Counted from the stretch's first letter, positions 1-10,667 are shown. The stretch: 64,000 bases of DNA from Vanessa cardui (GCF_905220365.1 NC_061141.1:3541501-3605500), one strand, 5' to 3'. Notes: a model not told the origin generated them from the sequence alone. Numbers and translations: made by a program.

Positions 1-260
1 TAGATAACAAAATCAATAAGGCATCTAATGATGCTATATTCGATATTTAAAATATAAAAAAAAAAATTGTCGACGACTGAACCGTTGAGGCTCATTGATA
101 TGACCTCTTTGGATGAAAAAACAAAAATGTTTCAGTTACTTTATGAATAATTCCTGTATTTAACGAAACGTTACTAATTTATCAACCGATTTTTTTCGAC
201 TAACTCGCTACGTGTAACTGTTAAAGTCCAATACGTCTTATATTACATATATAATACGCT
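1..260. other. unclassified AT-rich stretch
   Basis: No open frame, tRNA-like box or recognised repeat is visible before the Helitron-like element that begins at 261. Confidence 0.5.
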
Positions 261-531
261 TCACTACATAGTATGAAATAAAGTCGCTTTCTCTGTCCCT
301 ATATCAATATGTATGCTTAAATCTTTAAAACTACGCAACGGATTTTGAAGCGGTTTTCTTTAATAGATAGAGTGATTCAAGAGGAAGGTTTTTGTATATA
401 ATACACGGACAATATAGTAAAGTAACACTGATAATTTTAGAAGTGTCTAATGTGATGTCATAAATAAAAAAATTCTGTAGTGCATTTAGTATCAGCTTTG
501 CACACGAGCGAAGCGAGGGCGGGTTGCTAGT
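261..531 (+). mobile_element. Helitron-like element, family Hel-F, copy 1
   Basis: The block begins with TCACTACATAGT and ends with a GC-rich segment followed by GCTAGT. The same sequence recurs in reverse orientation at 1583, 32368 and 40248. A TC start, a GC-rich 3' end and a CTAGT terminus are the architecture known for non-autonomous lepidopteran Helitrons of the Lep1 type. No transposase is encoded. The family assignment is inferred from the ends. The 5' flanking base is not the expected A, so exact ends are uncertain. Confidence 0.55.
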
Positions 532-991
532 TTAAATGATAATTCTACTCGTAAGCAAAAATCGTTTTTATATCGACGGAACATTAATGATTTATAAATA
601 TATTTATCGAGAATAAAACGGCTTGCGATATAAAAATTAATATAAAATAAATCAATAGTCGACAATTAGTTTTCTTATATAAAAATCATTAATATTTTTT
701 TTTTCATCATAAAACTTTTCAAATCATTAATTCTTCAAATCAGACATCAAATGTGTCCGATCTATAGTCGTTCCCTGTTTTAATACATTTCATAATATTT
801 ATTGTAATAAATTTACGTTAAGCAATTTTATGACATAAAATAATAATATTTTAAGACCAATTTCGAGGTCATTGGCACATCTTGACATCGAACAGACTTT
901 TATACTTATCAGAAATGATCAATACGATTATCTATGTATTATTCAATTTTTAAAATATTCGCGAATTGTTTTTGAGTTAACATTTATTTTA

Positions 992-1190
992 TAGTAGTTG
1001 TTGTCCGCGGTTTTGCTCGCGCTTTTGGATTGGTTGTCATTTTTAGGCAAAACAGTAGCCTATATCCTTTCTTAGAATTCAATTTTGCCTCATACCAAAT
1101 TTCATCAAATTCGGTTCAGCGGTTTGGTCGTGAAAGAGCGTCAGACAGACAGTCACTTTCACATTTATAATATTATATATATAGTATAGA
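992..1190 (-). mobile_element. Helitron-like element, family Hel-E, copy 1
   Basis: It contains the family's internal signature, read on this strand as a region ending TTCAGCGGTTTGGTCGTGA, followed by a CAGACAGACAG run and a TTTATAATATTA end. The GC-rich terminus (GTCCGCGG, GCTCGCG) lies at the low-coordinate side. Related copies are at 7530, 12792, 22672, 28540, 40899, 41592 and 44504. Confidence 0.55.
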
Positions 1191-1582
1191 TATGATTATA
1201 TTGAGCGTGAAATTATGTGAATTGTATTCATGAATCAATAATGATATAGTATTAAATTATGTTTATTGAATAATGTTCCAAATGTTATGGCAATTATTAT
1301 TTGATATATTGTTTTCAATATTTTGATCAATGACGGCCAGCTTATCGGTTTGTAATTATTGGCATATATCTCAGTCTTACTGGGCTTAAATAGATGGTTT
1401 CGGGGTTTTCTAAATATAAAAGGTATTTTTTGCATTTATTGCCGGTTGTTTTCGGAATTTACTCTAATTTTAAATTTCAAAATAATCTAGATTTAATAAC
1501 AAATGCGTTTTTTATTGAGCTGAACTAAATTTTATACACTATTTTACTTAATACGCCTAATGTAATTTGTTGATTATTTGAT

Positions 1583-1770
1583 ACTAGCTACCCGCCCCGG
1601 CTTCACACGGGTGCAATGCTAATACTAAATATACCTACCACAGATTTTTTCATGTTTCTTTATTACATTATCTATATATACAAAAATCATCTTCTCGAAT
1701 CACTCCTAATCACCTATTAAAAAAAACGCATCAAAAACCGTTGCATAATTTTAAAGATCTGAGAATTTAT
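1583..1770 (-). mobile_element. Helitron-like element, family Hel-F, copy 2 (truncated)
   Basis: It starts with ACTAGCTACCCGCC, the reverse complement of the CTAGT terminus, and runs through the shared GGGTGCAATGCTAATACTA block to the TTTTAAAGATCTGAG block. The far end seen in copies 1 and 3 (the AAAGTCGC region) is missing, so this copy is truncated or diverged there. Confidence 0.5.
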
Positions 1771-2418
1771 AACTAAAAATAAAACTATAAAGAGGTCAAA
1801 TTTGTGTTTTTGTATGTAAGATTTTAGATTGGAAATCACCGGAAGTAAAATTCTGTAAAATCTAAAAAAAACCTGAGGGAATTTAGACTTCAAAACTTTT
1901 AATATCTTTTGGAGTTTGTCTATATCTGTGTCTGTGGCAACAATTAAATTTGCTCACAATTCAATTATTTTTATATGAAAGGCGTATACGTCACATAATA
2001 ATTTGTTCAGTTTAAATCTGCAGACATATAGATCCGTTATAGACCTTATACTATGGATGTGAGCATAACTTTTCACTACAAAATGCGCCGATCGTAAACA
2101 GCTTTCTATTTTTATGTAAAAAATTCTTACAATAATCTCGTAATAGGCACATAGGGAACCAATAGAAAAACATATATATATTAGTAATCGAACCAAACGA
2201 ACCGCGAAATCTACTGAGCTGATGATGCCATAATTATTTATTTAACGGTTAATACTCATTCACGGCCGTATTCAATTCAATATCGCACTCCAGAACGGAA
2301 ACGCTCTTCGAAATTCAAATTGTGGAATCTTTTTTTAAATCCATGTCTGCTGACGTAAAGCTGGTTCCACACGGTACGTATATATATTTTTTTACACGAT
2401 TATGCTAATGTGACACAA

Positions 2419-2583
2419 ATGTACGACATTTTTCGTTTCTCACGGCTGGCGACACCGGGTCTAGGAGCGTTGACCCAAGAAAATGAGAAAGAAGTCAGAA
2501 GCCTTATCGAATCGATAGCCGCCGTCGATTTACGAACAGTATCTGTTTTGTTTAATTACTGTGAAATATTTAGTCCGAGCTGA
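2419..2583 (+). CDS. short unassigned open frame (54 aa)
   Basis: ATG at 2419 opens a 54-codon frame ending at TGA 2581-2583. Residues 10-40 (LATPGLGALTQENEK, then EVRSLIESIAAVDLR) look more protein-like than the AT-rich surroundings, and the DNA here is GC-richer. No domain is recognised and no clean splice acceptor precedes it. It may be a fragment of a transposon coding region or a chance frame in a GC-rich patch. Not a confident gene. Confidence 0.22.
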   Translation: MYDIFRFSRLATPGLGALTQENEKEVRSLIESIAAVDLRTVSVLFNYCEIFSPS

Positions 2584-2767
2584 TTAGGCGATTTCTTTTT
2601 TTTAAATGTTTACGTGTGCACGGTGGCTTATGATTTTTAGGCATCTTAAGTTACTCAATTGTTTTTTTTTTTTTAATTTAAATATTTTGTAGTTATTTTC
2701 TTTAGCTCACAGCAGTGAAGATAAATATTGTTGAAAATCTTTAAACAATATCCGCTAAACAACTACA

Positions 2768-2976
2768 ATGACCTCCGTGGTCGAGTAGTGTGTACACCGA
2801 ATTTCATGGGTACACCACTCTGAAGTCCCGGGTTCGATTCCCGACTGAGTCGATGTAGAAAGTTTATGTTGTCTTGGGTGTTTGTGGTATCGTCGTTACT
2901 TCTGATTTACCATAACACAAGCGCTTTAGCTACTTACATTGGGATCAGAGTAATGTATATGATGTTATCCAATATT
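2768..2976 (+). repeat. SINE-C, copy 1
   Basis: A tRNA-like head carries an A-box-like GTGGTCGAGTAGTGTG and a B box GGTTCGATTCCC, followed by the family body with CTGATTTACCATAACACAAG and ATTGGGATCAGAGTAATG. Other copies are at 5208, 17780 and 24579. The open frame at 2866-3105 lies inside and beyond this SINE and is not a gene. Confidence 0.75.
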
Positions 2977-4082
2977 GAAAATGTCATAAGATTTGCCTTA
3001 CGGGAAGAGGTCTTTGTCCAATCAATTTTTAATATAATATTTGGATGTCAAATTAAGGTTATCGTCCAGACAATTATTAAAAAGCTAAAAGAAAGTCGCG
3101 TGTAAACGCATCTCTTTCAAATTTCCCTTAGGATGATTCCGATACTAACCGAAATCAGTATTTTTCGTTTGGACTCCCCACAAAGCTTCGTACGGGATAG
3201 TAATTAGCAAATGGTCGAAGATTGGCGCCAATACTTCGATGCATGTTTTTTTTTTTTATTATTTCTTTCTATTTAATGGCTTGGACTCGAGTTTTTTGGC
3301 CTATAACTTTTTTTTTTATAACAAAATAACTATTTTTGGACAGATTGATTCAATAGTTTAAATAATTATTTAGAGAAACGTTTTATGATATATTTAAAAA
3401 CAATTAACTCAGATGTTAGAACAACAATCATAAATATCTTATTAAGACATAAATAATACTATGTTATGGCCACCATCGAAAGAAACCATTTTGCATTGAA
3501 CTCCTATCTAAAACGATTGATATGTAACTCGGGCTCAACTAAACTGGTGAAGTGTTGCTATAACAGAAAAATAAAATTCAACAATAAAACTGTGTTCTAA
3601 CAAGCAATCAGAATTACGTAATCAAGCAACTTTGTTGTTTTAGTGACGTTGTAAAGGCTTTTTTTATATGTTTCTAACGGTATCGGACATAGTACTATTA
3701 CCGAACGATATTACTCTTGAACATTTTTATAAAGGCCTAATGAATTAATTGTTGAGTTGAAGCATTAGTTACGCGTTTATAATTAATATAAGTTAATTTT
3801 ACTGACTAGTATTTTTTTAAGAGACTTTGAGAAAAGATATATTTCATGGTTCACAATACATCGATAGATTACAACCTAACTCGTCAGATTGTAATCTAAC
3901 GAATTTTGTAATCTAACGGTGACATATACGCCAAACTGCCAATTTATTAGTAGAATTGACCACAAATTAAAACGCTGCAATAATTGCTTGTGTGTATCTA
4001 GGACTCACTTAGGTATATTTGTACCTAATCATATTCCATCAACTATGTTAGTTGACTGTTCATCGTATCTTCTCCGTCGCAC
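2977..4082. other. unclassified stretch
   Basis: No supported gene. A patch at about 3100-3260 (around CTTCGTACGGGATAG) has more balanced composition and may be an old transposon fragment. No tRNA boxes, TIR pairs or coding frames were found. Confidence 0.4.
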
Positions 4083-4123
4083 GTGACATTGGCGAAATAA
4101 TCTGTGCGTTTTTGGCACAAATA
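4083..4123 (+). repeat. short dispersed repeat L, copy 1
   Basis: The block GTGACATTGGCGAAATAATC, continuing to GGCACAAATAAA, recurs almost unchanged at 62932-62974. It is probably the 3' end of an unidentified retroelement. Confidence 0.5.
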
Positions 4124-4442
4124 AAAAAAACAAAAACAAAATAGTTGACTATTACTTCGTATTACAGATTATTTTATAACCTAGGAAGGAGTACAGTACT
4201 ACCTAATTCATTGAAATTAGATAGATTTGTATAAACCAATTATAAAACTAAATTGGTCTGTTCATCTCTGTTTCAATAGATAAAGATTTATTATTATTTT
4301 TATTTAATATTATATCATCCTGTCCTTATCCCAATTTTATTTGGGATGGTGCAGTATTGTTTCTTCCATGTTTCTCTATGACGTCATCTCACAAGTAACA
4401 TTCTTTCCAACCATATCGTCTTTCACGAGATACCTAAATATG

Positions 4443-4713
4443 TTTTTTTTATGGTATTGGTTGGCGGACGAGCCTATACACCACCTGATGGTAAGTGGTC
4501 ACCATCACCTATAGACAATGACGCTGTAAGAAATATTAACCATTCCTTATATCGTCAATGTGCCACCAACCTTGGGAACTAAGATGTTATGTCCCTCGTG
4601 CCTGTAGTTACACTGGCTCACTCACCCTTCAGACCGGAATACAACAATACTGAGTACTATTGTTTAGCGGTAGAATAACTGATGAGTGGGTGGTACCTAC
4701 CCAGACGGGCTTG
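4443..4713 (-). repeat. Rep-B, copy 1 (nearly complete)
   Basis: Read on the - strand, it has the family order: TAGGTACCACCCACTCATC, the TGTTCCGGTCTGAAGGGTGA block, a GTAACTACAGGCAC block, the ACCATCAGGTGG block and an A-rich end after ACCAATACCAT. The family resembles SINE-like repeats of Lepidoptera. No function is claimed. Confidence 0.75.
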
Positions 4714-5207
4714 AATGTTTATAAAGTATTATCATATGATATCTGTGCTTATGCTTTTCGTATAGTGATACATACCTGATCAAACATGAAGTTATAAATC
4801 TGGTTCTTCAAAGTCATACATCTCGCTACTATATCTGAAACAAATAACAGTTCAGTGTTAGAAATATTTCCATTCAATATTTTAATTAAATCCATCGACA
4901 TCTAAGAGGTTCTGTTCTGTTCTTAGGTAAGGGATGTTTCGTTAAGTATACCCTTCAATAGAGCTTATAAAGCCTTCGTCCTATTGAAAGAACTTGCAAC
5001 ACCGGAAGGCTTGCAGATATGACTAGGTTCCGAACTCCTATAAGATAAGAAGATGCCTTATTATGAATCAATTCGTAAGACAAAGCAAGACTCCAAGATT
5101 GACATTAGGTAACCATCTCATGCTGCGTTTATAATGATAATTAATATAATGATATTAAATAATTGGGTAATGAAATTTAAAAAATCAGTTAAATTAATTT
5201 CATAAAT
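4714..5207. other. unclassified stretch
   Basis: It contains a patch at 4915-5110 with GC-richer composition that reads like an old mobile-element fragment, but no motif allows a name. No exon signals are convincing. Confidence 0.4.
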
Positions 5208-5322
5208 GGTACCCTCTGTTACTTCTGATTTTCCATAACACAAGTGATTTAGCTACTTACATTGGGATTAGAGTTATATATGTGATGTTGTCCAATATTT
5301 ATTATATTTATTTATTTATAAA
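5208..5322 (+). repeat. SINE-C, copy 2 (5' truncated)
   Basis: It has only the 3' half of SINE-C: GTTACTTCTGATTTTCCATA through the TGTGATGTTGTCCAATATTT end. The tRNA-like head is absent, as expected for a 5'-truncated retroinsertion. Confidence 0.65.
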
Positions 5323-5323
5323 T

Positions 5324-5498
5324 CGTAGCAATAATTTAAAACAGTAATTTCAGTCCCTCGAAGAGACATTATGGGTATCACTGGTTTTTAGTGGGTATTC
5401 CGGTGTCTTCAGCGCCGGTGAGCCCCATACCGTCCTCATCATGTGGTGGAAAAGTCAACGCGTTTTTCCAGCGACAAAGCCCACTGATGTATTCATAT
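5324..5498. repeat. unnamed dispersed repeat directly after SINE-C copy 2
   Basis: The block around TCAGTCCCTCGAAGAGACAT and GTATTCCGGTGTCTTCAGCG is GC-richer than its surroundings and resembles a repeat 3' end that I associate with lepidopteran genomes. This rests on memory of the type. A repeat library search would settle it. Confidence 0.35.
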
Positions 5499-7207
5499 AA
5501 GAATAATAAAAATAAACAAACGTATTAATTTATTGATCGACGCTAAAACAACTACGGCCATTGTTTTAATCAAAATCGATTTAGCTGTTTAAACGAACGT
5601 TATTTAATAATTTGATGGCTAAGCGTTTATAATAACAACATAATTGTTACCATCGCATTAAAACAATCACTGTCAGTTATCGTGTTATAAAAATATTTTT
5701 CTAATGACATTATGTTTCATAGCTAGAAGTTCCCATACGAATTATATAAAAAAAAGCTTTATAAACGTTCGCAATCAAAGCGAGTTATGCTTTGTGATAC
5801 ACCGTGGAAATTGTGATCGCTACCCGCCATCGATTGGAGGGGTAATTTAAAAAAAAAAAAATACAAAAATTACCTCAGAACAAAGGAGCCGCCGCTTTGG
5901 TAAAATTCGCAGATTACCGCGGCATGCGATAAAACCAATACGCGTATAGTGATGGCGGAGAGAAATGGTCCGTGTACATATAAACTTATTTGGAATTTAT
6001 TTAACTACTATCGTCAAATAATAGATGGCGCTACTCGTCGTTTGAATCGCGCTAATATTTTTATGACTTTAGTTATTTCTATACAAAATATATTGAGTCA
6101 AATTTTCATTATTTTATGACGAGTGCCTGACGACCTCCTTCTCAAACGCATGGAAAACTGCGAGCAACTAGTTTGGAAAATATGCCGATATTTGCTAATC
6201 AATAGGATATTAAGTAAATAAAGTTATAAAACGTAAATAAATATAATATGAATTAATTATAATATACAAAAATTATTAAGAAAAAAGGGCTTCTCTATGA
6301 GAGTTATAGTAGAGTATGATATTCAAACGTTTTAACAAATAAACCAAAAATCTGAAAATATAATTAGTAAGATGAAATGGCTACTGAAAGTAGGCAGAAC
6401 GTTTCAAAGGAAATTTCTTTGTTTGAAATAACGTAAAAGTAGAGGATAAATAAAATTTCATTTTTCAGAAAAAAAAAACAATCACGATTCCAGGATAGTT
6501 AGATTAAAGAATGAATGAGAGAATGAGAACTGGAGGGCGAGTGTAGCCAGCGTTTCCTTTGCAAATGCAGGATTCGAAAAAGCCGAATAATTCTAAAAGC
6601 TCGCTGTTGACACACAAAGCTCCAAGTTTTCGCTCTCCGTCGCTGAAAGAAAGCTGTAAATTACAACATTCTATGAATTTGTTGCCTTTGAACGATACAA
6701 GAGCACGGGATTGAGAATCAACTCGAAAATTTTGTTGTAATTTTATTTCATCCTTACTTACATTTATTACGACGTTTTCTTGTAATTACGATATTGTGTG
6801 GATTGTTTAATTGGCAACACTGAAAATATTTTATTGTATAAAATCTTATATATGCATTTATTGTAACTAATTTAAATATATAGTTTCATCATATTATTTT
6901 TTCGATTGACGTATTTAATTACAAATATACGTAAATTTTGTTGATCTTTTATTTATAATTGTGACTGGCAACATTACCTTTATTTATATTGTCCGTCTTT
7001 AATAGATTTCAAGAAACATGATCAAATAAATATTTGATTTTGTTTTTTGTATTGACAGACGGTTGGCTGATTAATAAACAATGTTCAGTGGAATGACTGG
7101 TTAATGGGTATTATTTACTTAAACAAATTTACATAAAGTCCGACAAAAAAAAAATTACGCACACATTTAAATTCGACCACAAAATGTCTCACACTTTCGT
7201 ACTTCCC
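5499..7207. other. mostly unique stretch with two GC-richer patches
   Basis: No supported gene. The patch at 5800-6060 has balanced composition and is unclassified. At 6571-6714 a 47-codon serine- and lysine-rich frame follows a pyrimidine-poor AG at 6569-6570, with a possible GTAAAT donor at 6656. It is noted only as a weak exon candidate. The remainder is AT-rich. Confidence 0.4.
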
Positions 7208-7529
7208 TGTGTGACATCGTCATAGGCAGTTTACACTCTCGCTACCCTCTGCGCGCGGGAATGTAAACGCGGCCTTACCTAAACGACCAGTCCTCATCGT
7301 TGTCACTATAAAAGACAAAGTGTCAAGATGAAAGGGGCCGACGAAGATTGTCGTATTGTATCTTCACTCGTTAGCCGTATCAGGAGATTTATTTAGCGAT
7401 TAATTGTAGTCAAGGAGTGAACGGCTCTTGGACTGTCTATATCTTTTTATATTTAAACCCAATTAATAAATATATTATATATAATATTCTTTCTTAGAAT
7501 ACCGTATGTGATTGTGTTGTTATTCTTTA
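7208..7529 (+). mobile_element. possible solo LTR or isolated core promoter
   Basis: The GC-richer block has TGTGTGACATCG near its start, a TATAAAAG box at 7307 and an AATAAA at about 7465. That TG start, TATA box and polyadenylation signal order is what an LTR of a BEL/Pao or Gypsy retrotransposon would show. No partner LTR, tRNA primer site or coding region is present, so it would be a solo copy. The Hel-E copy at 7530 seems to have inserted at its 3' edge, hiding the expected CA end. A core promoter of a cellular transcript is the alternative. Confidence 0.3.
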
Positions 7530-7670
7530 ACTAGCTGTCGCCTGCGGCTTCACTCGCATTTTAGAGATTTTGTCATTTTATTAAATTTGGTTCAGCGGTT
7601 TGTTCATAAAAGAGCGACACACAGACAGACAGACAGAGTTATTTTCTCATCTAAATATTAATATATAGAT
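7530..7670 (-). mobile_element. Helitron-like element, family Hel-E, copy 2
   Basis: It begins with ACTAGCTGTCGCCTGCGGC (the inverted CTAGT end) and carries the TTCAGCGGTTTGTTCATAAA signature and a GACAGACAGACAGACAG run. It is internally shortened relative to copy 1. Confidence 0.6.
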
Positions 7671-8207
7671 TAAATTTCTCAGGCTATTTATTTAAATTAT
7701 TGTTTTAATAATGATAGTTTATGTGTAATGGATACATAATAACAGCCAAACAGAGATTATGTTAGTAACATTATATGTACATATATGTATATGTATATGT
7801 GTCTATAATTTTTTTCTATTAAAGCTAATATTTTACTTTGAAACAATAAAGTATCAATATACCATCGCGAAATGAATTGTACTAAATAAACATCAAAAAT
7901 ATAAGTGTTGTCCATTCATTCATAACACATATATATATATATACTCGTACATAGCCAAGAAAACTATTATTGTTAAGGCTTTACAAAATAAGGTATTTAT
8001 CTAAATAATGTGTAGTTAGTCTAATTAGTTACAATTTTAACGTATAAAGTTGGTACAAACAAATACATAAAAATTAATGTTTTATACTGAAAATACTTCT
8101 ACAATCTAGTAAAAATCCGCGACCAAAAATTACTGAACCGAATTCGATGAACTTTCTTAACCTTAAGAAAATACTTTTTATACGTGGACAAAGCGTAGAG
8201 CAAATCG

Positions 8208-8531
8208 AATCAAATCAAATAAAAAATATACTTTATTCAAGTAGGCTTTTACAAGCACTTTTGAATCACCTAACCACTATATTAGGTGAAGCTACCACCG
8301 GTTCGGAAAGTAGATTCTACCGAGAAGAAGCGGTAAGGAAATCAGTCCCTCTTTTTCAAAATTTATAAATACAGATATGTTAGTTAAATACAATTTTTAA
8401 AACATATCCTGCCTGGAAGTCAAGAAATAATTCCACGCTTTATTATCGTTTGTATAATCTTGTAAGTTATGCCTTCTTTACCAAAGTATTTCGTCAAAAT
8501 GATGTGAATTTATGAAACGGTAAATTTGTCC
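8208..8531 (-). mobile_element. Rep-D, LINE 3'-end-like, copy 1
   Basis: The block runs from CTTTATTCAAGTAGGC through AGCTACCACCGGTTCGG to the diverged CTTTACCAAAGTATTTCG region. It aligns by eye to copies at 9809, 35847 and 58904 in the opposite orientation. Its fixed TTTATTTTGATT-type 3' end and variable 5' truncation suggest the 3' end of a non-LTR retrotransposon. The frame at 8147-8368 is a shadow of it. A weak Hel-E remnant sits just upstream at about 8113-8150. Confidence 0.6.
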
Positions 8532-8589
8532 CAACAAGGATGTATTTGTCCTAAATTTTCGCGATTATTACACATTGAAATAAAAGTAG

Positions 8590-8670
8590 TTATAACGGAT
8601 TTGAATCGTGTATATTAATTATTTTTGACATCCCGACGTTTCGAGCACTTTACAGCGTTCGTGGTCGACT
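8590..8670. repeat. short dispersed repeat fragment
   Basis: It contains CCCGACGTTTCGAGCACTTT followed by ACAGCGTTCGTGGTCG. I recognise this string as recurrent in lepidopteran genomes, probably from an unidentified transposon. Only one copy is seen in this window. Confidence 0.35.
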
Positions 8671-8920
8671 TTTTTTTATTTCAAGGATGTATTAAGCGAA
8701 AACTTTATCAATAAGCTTAAACTTCAAGGACACAGAGATGCCTATTACGCCAAAGACTTGACATCCTTTAAAATTCGATTTAAGATGCGGACGACTGGAA
8801 TAAAATAAAAAAAAAACCTAATAATTGTCTCTCTTTAGATCTCATATTCCTCACGTTAAATAATTACTCTAAATATTTAAATAACATAATAACAGTTAAA
8901 GGTATTATAACATTACGTTC

Positions 8921-9086
8921 AGTCGTCAGATGAAGCGGTACGTTTTTATTCGTTGCCGTAAATGTAACAATAGCGCGATTACTTCTCAGCAAGCACGTGA
9001 ATGGAACGCGAATTCTTTTGAAGAGTTATATTAGGTACAATCTTGAAAGGCTGGTCTAGTTGGAGATTGTCGCTTTCTAAACTTAG
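8921..9086 (+). other. candidate 5' untranslated first exon with initiator and strong donor
   Basis: An initiator-like TTCAGTCG places a possible transcription start at A8921. At +28 to +33 the sequence is ATTCGT, which matches five of six positions of the fly downstream promoter element. The block ends at CTTAG followed by GTAAGTTG, a strong splice donor at 9087. A 34-codon upstream frame (ATG 8930, TAG 9032) lies inside and would not continue across the donor. The next exon candidate (9634-9699) begins with ATG right at its acceptor, so this would be purely 5' UTR. The intron between holds a Rep-B copy. No homology supports it. Confidence 0.33.
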
Positions 9087-9132
9087 GTAAGTTGTTTTTT
9101 ATAATTGTTTTCATTGTACTTCAATATTATTT

Positions 9133-9424
9133 ACTTGGTGGTAGGGCTTTGTCTGGTACCACCAGCTATTACGTCTGGTGCCATCCACTCATCAGGCATT
9201 ACACCGCAAAACAACAGTACTGGTATTGTAGTGTTCCGGTTTGAAGGGTGAAGCCAGTGTAACTACATGCACAAGGGACTAACATCTTAGTTTCCAAGTT
9301 TGGTGGCGCATTAACGAAGTAAGGAATAGTTAATGTTTCTTACAGTGCCATTGTCTATGGTGACCATTGGCTGTGACTATCAGGTAGTCCATATGCTCGT
9401 CCACCAAGTAATATCATAAAAATA
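9133..9424 (+). repeat. Rep-B, copy 2
   Basis: A near full-length but diverged copy, from ACTTGGTGGTAGGGCTTTG to ATATGCTCGTCCACCAAG and an A-rich end. It lies inside the proposed intron between 9086 and 9634. Confidence 0.7.
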
Positions 9425-9483
9425 AATTTATGCCTTTTTTATTTTACTTAACAAAGAGTTGAGTGTATGTTAATCTTAATTCA

Positions 9484-9545
9484 AGATTGCAGGTTCAAAT
9501 CCCAGGAAAGCTCCACTGAGTTCATGTAAACCAAGCAGATTTTTT
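9484..9545 (+). repeat. SINE-A head fragment
   Basis: The B-box region AGATTGCAGGTTCAAATCCC followed by a GCTCCACTGA motif matches the tRNA-like head of SINE-A. The body is missing or diverged. Confidence 0.4.
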
Positions 9546-9633
9546 TTTGTAATATATACTATGTAATATATAATGTATATACTTGAATTGAAGCCTGGGT
9601 AAACACCAAACATTTTTTGCTGACTTTTCTCAG

Positions 9634-9699
9634 ATGTTATTTGGGATATTACTTGCCCTTACATTTATTCTGTTGCAAGTATTTCTACATGAATATTAC
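9634..9699 (+). CDS. candidate first coding exon: hydrophobic leader peptide
   Basis: A good acceptor (TTGCTGACTTTTCTCAG) is followed immediately by ATG at 9634. The frame encodes 22 residues, of which 2-19 (LFGILLALTFILLQVFLH) are strongly hydrophobic, like a signal peptide or N-terminal anchor. It ends GAATATTAC, then GTAAGTTTATG, an excellent donor, in phase 0. The candidate 5' exon at 8921-9086 lies upstream with its own donor. The protein family cannot be told from the leader alone; secreted proteins, P450s and other anchored enzymes start this way. T-rich DNA gives hydrophobic frames by chance, so this stays a candidate. No continuing exon was identified with confidence. Confidence 0.38.
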
Positions 9700-9763
9700 G
9701 TAAGTTTATGTATGTTGTAACTATGACTTTATTATATGACTATTTAACATATTCAGTCTGACT

Positions 9764-9808
9764 AACAGCCTGTAAATATCCCAATGCTGGGCTAAGGCAT
9801 CCTTTCCT
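9764..9808 (-). repeat. SINE-A copy split by Rep-D, distal part
   Basis: AACAGCCTGTAAATATCCCA and the CTGGGCTAAGGCATCC block are the 3' end of SINE-A read in reverse. The match stops where Rep-D copy 2 begins, and the SINE resumes at about 10036. Confidence 0.6.
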
Positions 9809-10035
9809 ATTGACTTCCAAGCATGACATATTAATTTAAATAATCGTATTTAAGTAACATGACTTTGTATTATTAAATGTTGAAAAAGAGTAACTACTGA
9901 GTTTCTTGCCGGTTCTTCTCGGTTGAATCTACTTTCCGAACCGGTGGTAGCTTCGCTTAATTTTAAAATGACGATTCAAAAGTGCTTGTAAAAGCCTACT
10001 TGAATAAAGTTTATTTGATTATTGACTTTTATTTC
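9809..10035 (+). mobile_element. Rep-D, copy 2, nested in SINE-A
   Basis: It runs from TGACTTCCAAGCATGACATA to the AATAAAGTTTATTTGATT end. Its position between two parts of one SINE-A indicates a later insertion of this 5'-truncated element. Confidence 0.65.
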
Positions 10036-10225
10036 TCCTTTGAAGCTGATTCCCCAACAAATGTGGCAGGATTTCATTGACATTAGATACATGCAGGTTT
10101 CCGTTTCAAGTTTTCTTCCACCGCCGAGCGCAAATTAAGCACATGGAAATTCTGTGACGTTTGGGTTTGATGACGTAATCATCGGTTAAGAATCACGCGT
10201 CCTAACCACTCAACCATCTCGGCTC
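10036..10225 (-). repeat. SINE-A copy split by Rep-D, head part
   Basis: It contains ATGTGGCAGGATTTC, TACATGCAGGTTTCC and the tRNA-like head in reverse, ending AACCACTCAACCATCTCGGC. Together with 9764-9808 it forms one interrupted SINE-A copy. Confidence 0.65.
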
Positions 10226-10667
10226 AATAAGTCAACCATCAATTAAATAAACAACAGCTTAAGTATTTCTATTACTTATGTCAAATGTTCAGCAGATGCT
10301 TCATGATTGGCTCGCCAATTAGACCTGAACCGGTTAAATCCGGTTACAAAGTCGTGACATCATCAATCCAGTACCCGTGTAAAACCAAAGTAGCGTTTAT
10401 ACATTTGAATAAATAAATATGCTCTGTCATTCGCGTATCGTATCATTTATCGTCTGTTTTATCTCGTTACGTTTTTAATTAAGCTAAATTCTTATCTCGA
10501 CCAGTCCGATACACCCACTTGTTTATTTCCATCGATAACAATACGATCGTTTTGTTATCATAACATCTCTATCATCATGTAGATCGGGCTTTGGTGGGCG
10601 TAGAAAATCTATGCCCCTCCCACAATAAAAAAAATGGAAAGATTCTGAAAAAATACTCGAAACTCAC

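Larger units (their letters stand above)
532..2418. other. mostly unclassified sequence between Helitron-like copies
   Basis: Outside the Hel-E copy at 992 and the Hel-F copy at 1583, this stretch shows no supported gene. The open frames near 1235-1435 and 1954-2196 on the - strand are AT-rich, lack domain signals and look like chance. A slightly GC-richer patch at about 2262-2330 is not recognised. Confidence 0.45.

Noticed and set aside
2866..3105. 79-codon frame on + strand
   Set aside because: It starts inside SINE-C copy 1 and runs into unrelated sequence; frames in SINE-C recur (for example 24597-24863).
8147..8368. 73-codon frame on + strand
   Set aside because: It covers Rep-D copy 1 in antisense to the element.
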